Notes under the pieces: model-generated
What the model was told of the DNA's origin: nothing
Databases searched by the model: none
The model's input: only the letters and a program-made list of their open reading frames with translations
Position numbers and translations under genes: made by a program
Shown: in pieces, positions 26,360 to 34,674 of the stretch
How the letters are laid out: the number at the start of each line of letters is the position of its first letter
How positions within the stretch are numbered: the first letter of the stretch is position 1
Source of the DNA: Microvirga tunisiensis
GTDB taxonomy: Bacteria > Pseudomonadota > Alphaproteobacteria > Rhizobiales > Beijerinckiaceae
Assembly: GCF_009296175.1 (NCBI RefSeq)
Contig: NZ_VOSK01000018.1
Coordinates: 1 to 54,751 of the forward strand
Length of the DNA stretch: 54,751 bases
Direction: 5' to 3'

Positions 26360-29300
26360 CCTTCAATCTGTCGGGACTGGCCCTGAGGAACCGCTCCGTC
26401 GTGATCTATCTCATGATCGTGGCCGTGGCCGCTGGCCTCCTGGCATTCTTTCGCCTCGGCCGGAATGAGGATCCCTCCTTCGTCATCAAGACGATGGTCG
26501 TCTCCGCGGCCTGGCCCGGTGCGACCATGGAAGATACCCTGACGCAGGTCACGGAACGGCTCGAGCGTCAGCTCGAGGAAACACCCGGCCTCGACTTCCT
26601 GCGAAGCTCGACCACGCCGGGACTGACGACGATCTTCGTCAACCTGAAGCAGTCGATCCCGGGATCGGACGTGCAGGATACCTGGTATCAGGTCCGCAAC
26701 CTGGTGACGGACATCCGCCACACGTTGCCGACCGGCACGCTCGGGCCGTTCTTCAATGACCGGTTCGGCGACACGTTCGGCATCATCTATGGCTTCACCT
26801 CCGATGGGTTCACCCGTCGGGAGCTACGGGACTACGTCGAGGACATCCGCTCCAGGCTCCTGCTCGTTCCCGACGTATCCAAGATCGAGATCATCGGCGC
26901 CCAGGACGAGCGGATCTTCGTCGAGTTCTCAGTGAGGGAACTGGCCAACCTGGGCATCGACCGGACGGTCCTCCTGGCGGCCTTGCAGAGCCAGAACCTC
27001 GTGCGGCCGGCGGGTGTGCTCCAGACCCGGGACGAGACCATGGCCCTGCGCGTATCCGGGGCTTTCGAGACGGAAGCCGATCTTCTCGACGTGAACTTCC
27101 CGGTGGGTGACCGCATGGTCCGGCTGGCCGATATCGCAACGGTACAGCGCGGCCCGGCCGACCCGCCGCAGCCGATGTTCCATGTCAACGGGCGGGAGGC
27201 GATCGGCCTCGGCATCGCCATGCGGGACGGCGGTGACATCCTGGCGCTCGGCGACAATGTCAGGAAGGCGATGGCGGGGATCACCGCCAACCTGCCGCTC
27301 GGCATCGAACCGCATCTGGTGGCCGACCAGGCCGTGACCGTCGATCACGCGATCGCCGACTTCATGACGTCGCTTTGGCAATCGGTTGCCATCATCCTCG
27401 TCGCAAGCTTCATCAGCCTCGGGATCCGCCCCGGCCTGGTCGTCGCCCTGTCCATTCCGCTGACACTCGCGGCCGTGCTCGCGATCATGGATGTCGTCGA
27501 CATCGACATGCAGCGCATCTCGCTGGGGGCGCTGATCATCGCGCTGGCCCTGCTCGTCGACGATGCCATGACGACCACCGACGCCATGGTGACCCGCCTC
27601 GCCGCGGGCGACGAAAAGGTGAAGGCCGCGACCTATGCCTTCGAGCGGTATGCCATGGCCATGCTGGCCGGCACGCTGGTGACGATCGCCGGATTCGTCC
27701 CGATCGGCTTCGCGGCAAGCTCGGCGGGCGAGTATACGTTCTCGCTCTTTGCCGTCGTCAGCATCGCCCTGGTCATCTCCTGGCTCGTGGCGGTGGTGTT
27801 CGCGCCGGTGCTCGGCGTCGCGATGTTGTCCAAGCCGAAGACCTCTTCAGCCGACGCGCCACCCGGCCGCGCGGTCGTGCTTTTCCGGCGGCTCCTCTCC
27901 GGCGCTATCAGGGCCCGTTGGCTCACGATTGCCGTCAGCATCGGCCTATTCGGCGCCTCGCTGTTGGCTCTTCCGCTGGTGCCGCGTCAGTTCTTCCCGG
28001 CGTCCGACCGCCCGGAGCTTCTGGTCGACCTGACGATGCCCCAGAACGCTTCGATCTTCGCGAGCGAGGAACTCGTCGGTCGGTTCGACGCAGCCTTGAA
28101 GGACGATCCCGACGTCGTGCGGTGGAGCACCTACGTCGGACGCGGCGCGATCCGTTTCTATCTTCCGCTGAATGTCCAGCTCCCGAACGATTTCTTCAGC
28201 CAGGCCGTGATCGTCGCAAGGGATGTGCCCGCCCGGGAAAGGCTTCAGGTGAAGCTGGAAGCGATGTTGGCCAACGAGTTCCCGAATCTGGTCGGGCGGG
28301 TCTACCCGCTGGAGCTCGGACCTCCCGTGGGCTGGCCCTTGCAATACCGCGTGAGCGGACCGGATACCGGCGAGGTCCGCACCGTTGCCATGAAGCTGGC
28401 CCAGGTCGTTGCCTCGAACCCGCAGGCCAAGCAGGTCAATTTCGATTGGATCGAGCCATCGCGCAAGCTTCAGTTGCGGGTGGACCAGGATGAGGCGAGG
28501 CGCCTTGGCCTCAGCTCGGCGGCGCTCGCGTCCATTCTCAACACGGTCGTGTCCGGAACGGTCGTCACTCAGGTGCGTGACAGCATCTATCTCGTCAATG
28601 TCGTCGCTCGCGCAAGGGACGACGAGCGGGCCTCGATCGAGACGTTGAGGACCATGGAGGTCGCCTTGCCGGGGGGGCAATCCGTGCCGCTGTCGCAGTT
28701 CGTCACGTTCCACTACGGGCTCGATACACCCCTGGTCTGGCGCCGGGACCGGGTGCCGACGCTGACCGTCGCCGCCGATGTCGCGCCGGGAATCCTTCCC
28801 GAAACGGCCGTCTCCGCCCTGACCCCGAAGATCGATGAACTGCGGCGGACCCTGCCGCCCTCATACCGGATCGATGTCGGCGGAACCGTCGAGGAGAGCG
28901 CGAAGTCGCAGGCGTCGGTGATTGCGGTGGTTCCCCTGATGCTCCTGATCATGTTGACGGTCCTCATGGCGCAGTTGCGCAGCTTCAAGCTGCTTGGCCT
29001 GGTCCTCTGCATCGCCCCCCTTGGCCTCATCGGGGTCGTCGGGGCGCTCCTGATATCGGGCAAGCCCCTTGGCTTCGTGGCGCTGCTCGGCGTTCTCGCC
29101 CTAATCGGCATCATCACGAAGAATGCCGTGATCCTGATCGGGCAGATCGAGGCGGAGAGATCCGGCGGCAAGGGCGTCGTGGAGGCCGCGCTCGACGCAA
29201 GCACGACGCGGTTCCGTCCAATCATGCTGACGGCGATCTCTACCGTTCTCGGCATGATCCCGATCGCACCGACGGTCTTCTGGGGCCCGATGGCCTATGC

Positions 29301-29442
29301 GATCATGGGTGGGCTCCTGGTCGCCACGGTCCTCACCCTGATCCTGCTGCCCACGCTCTATGTCACCGTGTTCGACAGGCGTTCGTCCGCCGCTGGCACC
29401 GTCGACGCCGTTCCGGCGGTTGCGGGAGCGTCCCGATCATGA
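26356..29442 (+). CDS. RND efflux pump, inner-membrane transporter
   Basis: A 1028-residue proton-driven exporter. The ATG at 26356 overlaps the upstream stop; longer open frame upstream lies in the adaptor gene. Two repeats of one helix plus a large periplasmic loop plus five helices are visible. The fourth helix has ALALLVDDAMTTTDAM, where acidic residues form the proton relay seen in HAE-type pumps. The C-terminal half ends with TPTLYVTVF-like sequence. Substrate cannot be told from sequence. It lies between two adaptor genes. Confidence 0.94.
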   Translation: MTFNLSGLALRNRSVVIYLMIVAVAAGLLAFFRLGRNEDPSFVIKTMVVSAAWPGATMEDTLTQVTERLERQLEETPGLDFLRSSTTPGLTTIFVNLKQSIPGSDVQDTWYQVRNLVTDIRHTLPTGTLGPFFNDRFGDTFGIIYGFTSDGFTRRELRDYVEDIRSRLLLVPDVSKIEIIGAQDERIFVEFSVRELANLGIDRTVLLAALQSQNLVRPAGVLQTRDETMALRVSGAFETEADLLDVNFPVGDRMVRLADIATVQRGPADPPQPMFHVNGREAIGLGIAMRDGGDILALGDNVRKAMAGITANLPLGIEPHLVADQAVTVDHAIADFMTSLWQSVAIILVASFISLGIRPGLVVALSIPLTLAAVLAIMDVVDIDMQRISLGALIIALALLVDDAMTTTDAMVTRLAAGDEKVKAATYAFERYAMAMLAGTLVTIAGFVPIGFAASSAGEYTFSLFAVVSIALVISWLVAVVFAPVLGVAMLSKPKTSSADAPPGRAVVLFRRLLSGAIRARWLTIAVSIGLFGASLLALPLVPRQFFPASDRPELLVDLTMPQNASIFASEELVGRFDAALKDDPDVVRWSTYVGRGAIRFYLPLNVQLPNDFFSQAVIVARDVPARERLQVKLEAMLANEFPNLVGRVYPLELGPPVGWPLQYRVSGPDTGEVRTVAMKLAQVVASNPQAKQVNFDWIEPSRKLQLRVDQDEARRLGLSSAALASILNTVVSGTVVTQVRDSIYLVNVVARARDDERASIETLRTMEVALPGGQSVPLSQFVTFHYGLDTPLVWRRDRVPTLTVAADVAPGILPETAVSALTPKIDELRRTLPPSYRIDVGGTVEESAKSQASVIAVVPLMLLIMLTVLMAQLRSFKLLGLVLCIAPLGLIGVVGALLISGKPLGFVALLGVLALIGIITKNAVILIGQIEAERSGGKGVVEAALDASTTRFRPIMLTAISTVLGMIPIAPTVFWGPMAYAIMGGLLVATVLTLILLPTLYVTVFDRRSSAAGTVDAVPAVAGASRS

Positions 29443-30599
29443 CCGATATGACCGCCCTGACGTCACGATTGACTGCATGGGTCCGACCGGGGCCGGCGAT
29501 GACCGCCGTCATCCTTTCCGGACTGGCTGCATGCGGCCAAAGCGAACCATCTCCGCCGGATATGGGTCGCCCGGTCGATGTCGTCTCGGTGGAGGCGAGC
29601 AAGCTGGCAAACGATATCCAACTGTCGGGCGAGATCCAGGCAGAAAACAACGTCGCGCTTGCTTTCCGCATCGGTGGCCGCGTCGTGGAGCGACCCGTGA
29701 ACGTCGGCAACCGGATTTCGACCGGGCAAATCGTTGCCCGGCTCGACCCGCAAACCGAACAGAATGCCCTCACGGCCGCGAAGGCAACCTTATCGGCCGC
29801 GCGAGGCGAGGTGAGCACGACCCGCAGTGCCTTTGACCGTCAGGAACAGCTCATGGCGCAGGGTTTCACGACCCGGCCGCGCTTCGACCAGGCCTTGCAG
29901 GCGAGGAACACCGCCGAATCCAGCCTCGAGGACGCCGAGGCGCAAGTCGAACTGGCGCGTGATCGCCTCGGCTTCACAGAGCTTCGATCCAGCACCGCCG
30001 GCGTCGTGACGGCTCGAAGCGCCGAGCCCGGTGAAGTCGTGCAGCCGGGCCAGGCCATCGTGCGACTGGCCCGCGACGATGGACGCGATGCCGTATTCAA
30101 CGTGCCCGCGCGTTTCCTCGAGCGGCAGGACGAGGATCCAGTCATCCGCGTCGCCCTCGCCGATGACCGCTCCGTCGTCGCCGTCGGGCGCGTACGCGAG
30201 ATCGCGGCGCAGGCGGACCCCGTGACCCGCACGTTCCAGGTCCGGGTCAGCCTGCAAAATCCTCCGGAAGCGATGCGGCTGGGATCGACCGTCATCGGGA
30301 CGATCGAACTGCTCTCTCCGGCGGTCATCGCGGTTCCGGCGAGTGCTCTCACCAGGGCCGGGCAATCGCCGGCACTCTGGATCGTCGATCCCGCGACGTC
30401 CACCGTTTCGCTGCGAACCGTCGACATCCTGCGCTTTGATTCCGACAGGGCCATCATCTCGCACGGGCTCGACCCGGACGATGTCGTCGTCACCGGCGGT
30501 GTCCAGGCCCTTCACCCGGGCCAGCGGGTGGCTCCCATCAGGACGCGGCCGACGACTGCCCGTGAACAGAGGGCTGGCGCAATGTCCCGCTTCAAATGA
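29439..30599 (+). CDS. Second RND membrane-fusion lipoprotein
   Basis: A 386-residue adaptor paralogous to the first one in the operon (both share the pattern FRxGGRxVERPxxVG and DPVTRTF). A good lipobox, LAAC, near residue 30 predicts an outer-leaflet lipid anchor. The hairpin carries FDRQEQLMAQGFTTRPRFDQ. It starts in the stop of the pump gene (ATGA). Pumps with two adaptors, such as TriABC of Pseudomonas aeruginosa, need both for activity. No outer-membrane factor gene is in the operon. Confidence 0.92.
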   Translation: MTDMTALTSRLTAWVRPGPAMTAVILSGLAACGQSEPSPPDMGRPVDVVSVEASKLANDIQLSGEIQAENNVALAFRIGGRVVERPVNVGNRISTGQIVARLDPQTEQNALTAAKATLSAARGEVSTTRSAFDRQEQLMAQGFTTRPRFDQALQARNTAESSLEDAEAQVELARDRLGFTELRSSTAGVVTARSAEPGEVVQPGQAIVRLARDDGRDAVFNVPARFLERQDEDPVIRVALADDRSVVAVGRVREIAAQADPVTRTFQVRVSLQNPPEAMRLGSTVIGTIELLSPAVIAVPASALTRAGQSPALWIVDPATSTVSLRTVDILRFDSDRAIISHGLDPDDVVVTGGVQALHPGQRVAPIRTRPTTAREQRAGAMSRFK

Positions 30600-30718
30600 G
30601 GCGGCAGCGTGGTCCGCCCTGAAGACAGGGGCAGCGCCCACCTTGCCCCGGACCGATGGTGTGGATGTGATGATGACGATCGTTAAGCCTGCACATGTCA
30701 CCCGGACCCATCGCACGC

Positions 30719-31720
30719 TCAAGGCATGCTCTCGACATCATGTCGATGGTCAGGTGTCTCGAGAGGATGATGGGCGGAAACCATCTCCCTGAATTCCGAG
30801 GGACTGCTGCCGTATCTCAGCTTGAACGCCCTGCTGAAGGTCGAGTGTTCGAGGAACCCGACCTCACCGGCCAGCGCCCTAATCGAAATCCTGTCCCCGA
30901 TGTCGGCGAGGCGTTGCCTGGCCGCGTCGAGGCGCTCGTCCTGGATAAACCGTGCGACGCCGCCAACCCCCTCGAAAATACGGTAAAGCTTGGATCGTGA
31001 CATCGCGACAAGCCGCCTGAACGCCTCCGGATCGAAATCCGGCGAGCTCATGTTCCGTCTGACGACGCAGCGGAGACGCTCGCGAAGTGCCGTGGCTCTC
31101 GACGTGTCGGTCCGTGCGGGATTGCCCGGCGCGGGAACGAGGCAGCTCTGAACCAGGGTGCAGGTCACCGCCCCCAGCATCGGCCAGTGCGCCTTCGGGA
31201 TCGAGGGCAGCACACGGGCCAACGAGAGGAGATGGTCCGCAAGAAAGGCACCTTGCCACGAATTCAGGGCCACCATGTGTTCCCTGCCTGGCGACAGCAC
31301 CGGTTTCCCGAGCACGGTACGCGGAAGGAATGCGGTCAAGAGCTGCTCGGAGGCCTCCTCGTCGAGTGAGGCGACCAGGATCCGGCAATTCATGTCAGGT
31401 GGCGATCCATGCTGCAAGTACGCTGACGCGACGGACCGAATATGGCCTCCGCGGGACCCGTCATCAGCCCGGACAGTGCCGCGGCGGTGGATCCTTCCCG
31501 ATCTCCGGACCAGTGAAATCCGTTCCAGCCGGATGACGCCCAGGTCCCAGGATCGAGAATCGAGTTTCTTCACGCGCGCCTCGCGGTCGAGGGAGGCAAT
31601 GTCCTTATCGAAGAATGCCGATGCCTGTCGAACCATGATCTCCCGGACAGCTCCGGGCTGGGGCGGCATGGATCGGGCCATTGCGGAAACGGGATTGCTC
31701 CTCGACGGCACTTCAGCCAT
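30719..31720 (-). CDS. AraC-family transcriptional regulator with shortened sensor domain
   Basis: A 333-residue protein starting at the ATG at 31720, with GAGGAG upstream. The C-terminal ~105 residues form an AraC double helix-turn-helix (MSRSKLYRIFEGVGGVARFI and LAGEVGFLEHSTFSRAFKLRY). The N-terminal half is odd: strands before and after RIHRRGTVRADDGSRGGHI look like an AraC-binding-like domain, but the central jelly-roll part expected between them is missing or garbled. It faces the RND operon (convergent) and is a candidate regulator for it. Confidence 0.85.
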   Translation of the reverse strand: MAEVPSRSNPVSAMARSMPPQPGAVREIMVRQASAFFDKDIASLDREARVKKLDSRSWDLGVIRLERISLVRRSGRIHRRGTVRADDGSRGGHIRSVASAYLQHGSPPDMNCRILVASLDEEASEQLLTAFLPRTVLGKPVLSPGREHMVALNSWQGAFLADHLLSLARVLPSIPKAHWPMLGAVTCTLVQSCLVPAPGNPARTDTSRATALRERLRCVVRRNMSSPDFDPEAFRRLVAMSRSKLYRIFEGVGGVARFIQDERLDAARQRLADIGDRISIRALAGEVGFLEHSTFSRAFKLRYGSSPSEFREMVSAHHPLETPDHRHDVESMP

Positions 31721-32070
31721 GGAACGTACTCCTCGAAGGGAAGATGGCCCGCCTTGGTGACCCTCAGGTTATCCCTCGCAGGCAACGGGTCCATCGGGGT
31801 TAACCCTGGGGCGGACCGGGAATTGGCCTGAGGCCGCGCCTAAAGATCCTTCCCGGTGCGGAGAATGGCGGGCTCCAACGGTTATGCGGTAACGTGCTCA
31901 ATCCTGTCTCGGGACATCGTGTCTGTCGCGGTCGGGGACGCGGGCCCCGCAGAAGCTCACGCCACCAAGTCCCTTCCACCCGCGTACCCGATGTCGGCTC
32001 CCGCTCCGTCCCGGCGGGTTGCGCAAAGCCCGCCAGGTACCGCTCCCAGGCGATCGACCTCACCGTGCGA
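31721..32070. other. Non-coding stretch
   Basis: About 350 bases with no supported gene. It contains a perfect 10-bp palindrome GGGTTAACCC near 31798 and no clear terminator. Confidence 0.45.
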
Positions 32071-32346
32071 TCAGCGGCAGCGGAGATTGCCCCATCGGTC
32101 GCGGAAGGTCCCATAGGGGCAGCGGCTCCGCGGGGCTGTCGCGCTGCCGACGATGGCCCCGCCGGCCGCACCGATAGCCCCTCCGGCCAGGGCCCCTCCG
32201 GCCCGGCCCGTCGCCGCTCCACCGATCGCGGCCCCCGCAAGGCCGCCAATGGCGGCGCCGCCCACCGCCCGCTCGCCGGGAGTTTCGCAAGCTGCGACGG
32301 AGAGCGTGAGCGCCGCGGCGGCGATGGCTGTCGTGATCTTCCTCAT
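32071..32346 (-). CDS. Small glycine-zipper lipoprotein
   Basis: A 91-residue envelope protein starting MRKITTAIAAAALTLSVAAC, a lipoprotein signal peptide with Cys20 after the AA motif. AAGGGAAGG precedes the ATG at 32346. The mature part is built of glycine-zipper repeats (AVGGAAIGGLAGAAIGGAA) that usually pack in membranes, ending in a CPYGTFRDRWGNLRCR tail with a cysteine pair. Similar small proteins are common in alphaproteobacteria; function is unknown. Confidence 0.75.
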   Translation of the reverse strand: MRKITTAIAAAALTLSVAACETPGERAVGGAAIGGLAGAAIGGAATGRAGGALAGGAIGAAGGAIVGSATAPRSRCPYGTFRDRWGNLRCR

Positions 32347-32502
32347 CGGACCTTCCCTTCCGGGCTGTTGATCGCGAACCCGCCATGGGCCGCGGACGAC
32401 GACAGGTTCCGCCATCGCCTCGTGTTCGGATATTGGGGGAAACCCTGAAATTCTCGGGAGAGAGGCCCTAATCGGGTCGGGCGCAAACATCCCCTGGCGG
32501 TC

Positions 32503-32535
32503 CGGTCGCAGGTCCTTGGGGCGGACCTGCGACCG
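32503..32535. repeat. Long perfect hairpin in intergenic region
   Basis: A 13-bp perfect inverted repeat (32503-32515 and 32523-32535; left arm CGGTCGCAGGTCC) with a 7-base loop TTGGGGC. It has no T run, so it is not a clear terminator. It lies between two divergent small genes. Confidence 0.6.
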
Positions 32536-32686
32536 TGGTGAAAGCGGCGGTTCGGCGAAGGCGGTTTTTGCACACGTTCTCGGGACAATTCCGGTCCCGG
32601 TTCGGGGTTTTGCCCGATGGACGTGCCTCCAGCAGGCGATACTCTCACCGTTCGCAACGGCCTCTCGCTGCGCTTGGGAGGACATC

Positions 32687-32824
32687 ATGGCTGAACTGGT
32701 GATCGTCGGGTTCGATAACCCGACCCAGGAAGCCAAGCTCCAGGCCGCCCTCTCGCGGGCGCACCCGCCGAGCCCGAGCGAGGGTGTGGAAGCTGCGGGC
32801 ACGATGGCCGCTCATCCGGCCTGA
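32687..32824 (+). pseudogene. Truncated DUF1269-like reading frame
   Basis: A 45-residue frame with a strong ribosome-binding site (GGGAGGA). The first 20 residues MAELVIVGFDNPTQEAKLQA resemble the start of DUF1269 membrane proteins, which are normally ~150-180 residues. The rest does not match and the frame ends soon after, so it is probably a 5' remnant left by a deletion. Confidence 0.45.
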
Positions 32825-32852
32825 CGCATTGAAGACAGCGGGAGAGATTGAG

Positions 32853-33137
32853 ATGCTGTCACGACGCTCCCTTCTGGCCGGATTGCTCGGTGCGGTGCTA
32901 GCCATCCCGCTCGGCACGGTCGCATCGACGGACGCCGAAGCCCAGCCGCGGCCCGAACGTCGTCCTCAGAGGCCACGGCCCGGCCGACGTCCGCCCGCGC
33001 CACGCCGGCGGGTCGAGCGCCGTCCGCGGCCACGGCCTGGGTTCATCTGGGTGCCGGGCCGTTGGGTCTGGAATGCCCGCCGCGGACGCTGGGTCTGGGT
33101 GTCGGGCCACTGGGTCCGTCGCAGGGGCCGCTGGTAG
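32853..33137 (+). CDS. WXXGXW-repeat secreted protein
   Basis: A 94-residue protein with GGGAGAG upstream. It starts MLSRRSLLAGLLGAVLA, a signal peptide with a twin-arginine-like start and a cleavage near AEAQ. The mature part is Arg/Pro-rich, then has WVPGRWVWNARRGRWVW and WVSGHWVRRRGRW, the tryptophan repeats of YXWGXW/WXXGXW proteins. These are small envelope proteins of unknown role. Confidence 0.75.
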   Translation: MLSRRSLLAGLLGAVLAIPLGTVASTDAEAQPRPERRPQRPRPGRRPPAPRRRVERRPRPRPGFIWVPGRWVWNARRGRWVWVSGHWVRRRGRW

Positions 33138-33185
33138 GCGGCAGCGGCAGCACACCGTCGCGGGAGACGCGAGAGGAGGCTGATC

Positions 33186-34187
33186 ATGGAGCTGCTAAAC
33201 CCGTTCGTGAACCCCGGAACCTCCTACATCTCCACCGGGCGGCTGCCGTCCGGGGAGGCCGTCAAACGGCTCGTGATGGAAGCCCATGAACGGTTCCGGT
33301 CCGTCGACCAAGGACAGGTCTCGCAGGTCTACCCGGCGCTCGCCCGCGTGCCGGGTGACCTGTTCGGCATCTGCGTCGTGGGAACCGATGGCAGCGTCTT
33401 CCAGGTCGGGGACGCCGAACATGCGTTCACCGTCATGAGCGTCTCCAAGCCATTCGTGTTCGCGCTGGTCTGTAACCTGATCGGCGCGACGGGAGCGCGC
33501 GAGCGGCTCGGCGTGAACGCCACGGGCCATGCCTTCAATTCGCTTGCCGGCATCGAGCGCAATGCCGACGGGCGGACCAACCCGATGGTGAATGCGGGCG
33601 CCATCGCAACCACGAGCCTGGCGCCCGGCGGGAACACGGATGCCAAGTGGCGCTTCATCCACGAGGGGCTTTCGCGGTTTGCCGGACGCGAGCTGGCGCT
33701 GAACGAGGAGGTCTATGCCTCGGCATCGGAGACGAACTTCCGCAACCGCAGCATCGCCTGGATGCTCGAGAGCGTCGGCCGAATCTACTGCGATCCCGCC
33801 GAGGCGGTCGATCTCTACACAAGGCAATGCTCGCTGAACGTCAGCGCGAAGGATCTTGCGGTCATGGGTGCGACGCTCGCTGATGGCGGCTTCAATCCGG
33901 TCACCCGGGAGCAGGTCGTTCATCCGGACGTCTGCCACTACGCGCTCGCCGTCATGCTGACCGCTGGGCTGTACGAGACCTCGGGTGACTGGCTCTACGA
34001 GATCGGCCTGCCGGGCAAGAGCGGCATCGGCGGCGGCATCGTCACGGTGTCGCCGGGCAAGGGCGGACTGGGCACCTTCGCGCCACCGCTCGATAAGGCC
34101 GGCAACAGCGTCAGGGGGCAACTGGCGGCGCAGTTCCTGTCGCAGTGCCTCGGTCTCGACCTGCTCGTCTCGACGCCGGAGACATAA
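33186..34187 (+). CDS. glsA: Glutaminase
   Basis: A 333-residue beta-lactamase-fold glutaminase that hydrolyses L-glutamine to glutamate and ammonia in the cytoplasm. Ser85 and Lys88 in VMSVSKPF form the S-x-x-K catalytic pair. RTNPMVNAGAIAT, SETNFRNRSIAW and GIGGGIVTVSPGKGGLG are further family blocks. Length is normal. GAGGAGG precedes the ATG. A small membrane protein gene follows 55 nt downstream. In other bacteria this enzyme can support glutamate-dependent acid resistance; that role is not shown here. Confidence 0.95.
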   Translation: MELLNPFVNPGTSYISTGRLPSGEAVKRLVMEAHERFRSVDQGQVSQVYPALARVPGDLFGICVVGTDGSVFQVGDAEHAFTVMSVSKPFVFALVCNLIGATGARERLGVNATGHAFNSLAGIERNADGRTNPMVNAGAIATTSLAPGGNTDAKWRFIHEGLSRFAGRELALNEEVYASASETNFRNRSIAWMLESVGRIYCDPAEAVDLYTRQCSLNVSAKDLAVMGATLADGGFNPVTREQVVHPDVCHYALAVMLTAGLYETSGDWLYEIGLPGKSGIGGGIVTVSPGKGGLGTFAPPLDKAGNSVRGQLAAQFLSQCLGLDLLVSTPET

Positions 34188-34242
34188 CGAGGTGCTGCCA
34201 TTTCGCCAAACACCATCGGGCCGCTCACCCCGGGCGACACCC

Positions 34243-34554
34243 ATGACAGGTGCGACGACCCTCAATCACGTCCAGGCGGAGGAAAAGGCGTCGTGGATCC
34301 TCATGATCGCCATCGCGTTTGGCCAGGCGATCGGCGTCGCGGTTCTGGGCGGCTGCCTCTTCGTTGCCTGGAGGCTGTCCGAGAGCGCCGGAGGACCATT
34401 CGGCCGCGTGCTCCAGGAGCGCTTCGTCATCGTCGGCTGGGTCGTGATCTGGCGGCCCGCCGAGATGGTCGTCTACGACTGGCTGCCCATGCTCCGTCGC
34501 CGGACCCTCTACCGGCGCCTGGCGGCAGCAAAGGTTGTGGTGAACCGATCGTGA
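34243..34554 (+). CDS. Small membrane protein of unknown function
   Basis: A 103-residue protein downstream of glsA. It has one clear hydrophobic segment (ILMIAIAFGQAIGVAVLGGC) and a second region FVIVGWVVIWRPAEMVVYDW, followed by a basic tail (MLRRRTLYRRLAAAKVVV). The WRPxEMxxYDW and RRRLYRR pattern suggests a conserved cytoplasmic face. I do not recognise a named family. The pairing with glsA may be functional. Confidence 0.6.
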   Translation: MTGATTLNHVQAEEKASWILMIAIAFGQAIGVAVLGGCLFVAWRLSESAGGPFGRVLQERFVIVGWVVIWRPAEMVVYDWLPMLRRRTLYRRLAAAKVVVNRS

Positions 34555-34674
34555 GAATGAGCGTCAGCCGACCGTCCTGGCTGGGGCGGATCGGGTTAGG
34601 TCTGATTGTGACGGGCCTGCCGATATTTGAACACGGCAGAGGCCAAACATCAGGGCGAACAGAAAGGTCGGCCC

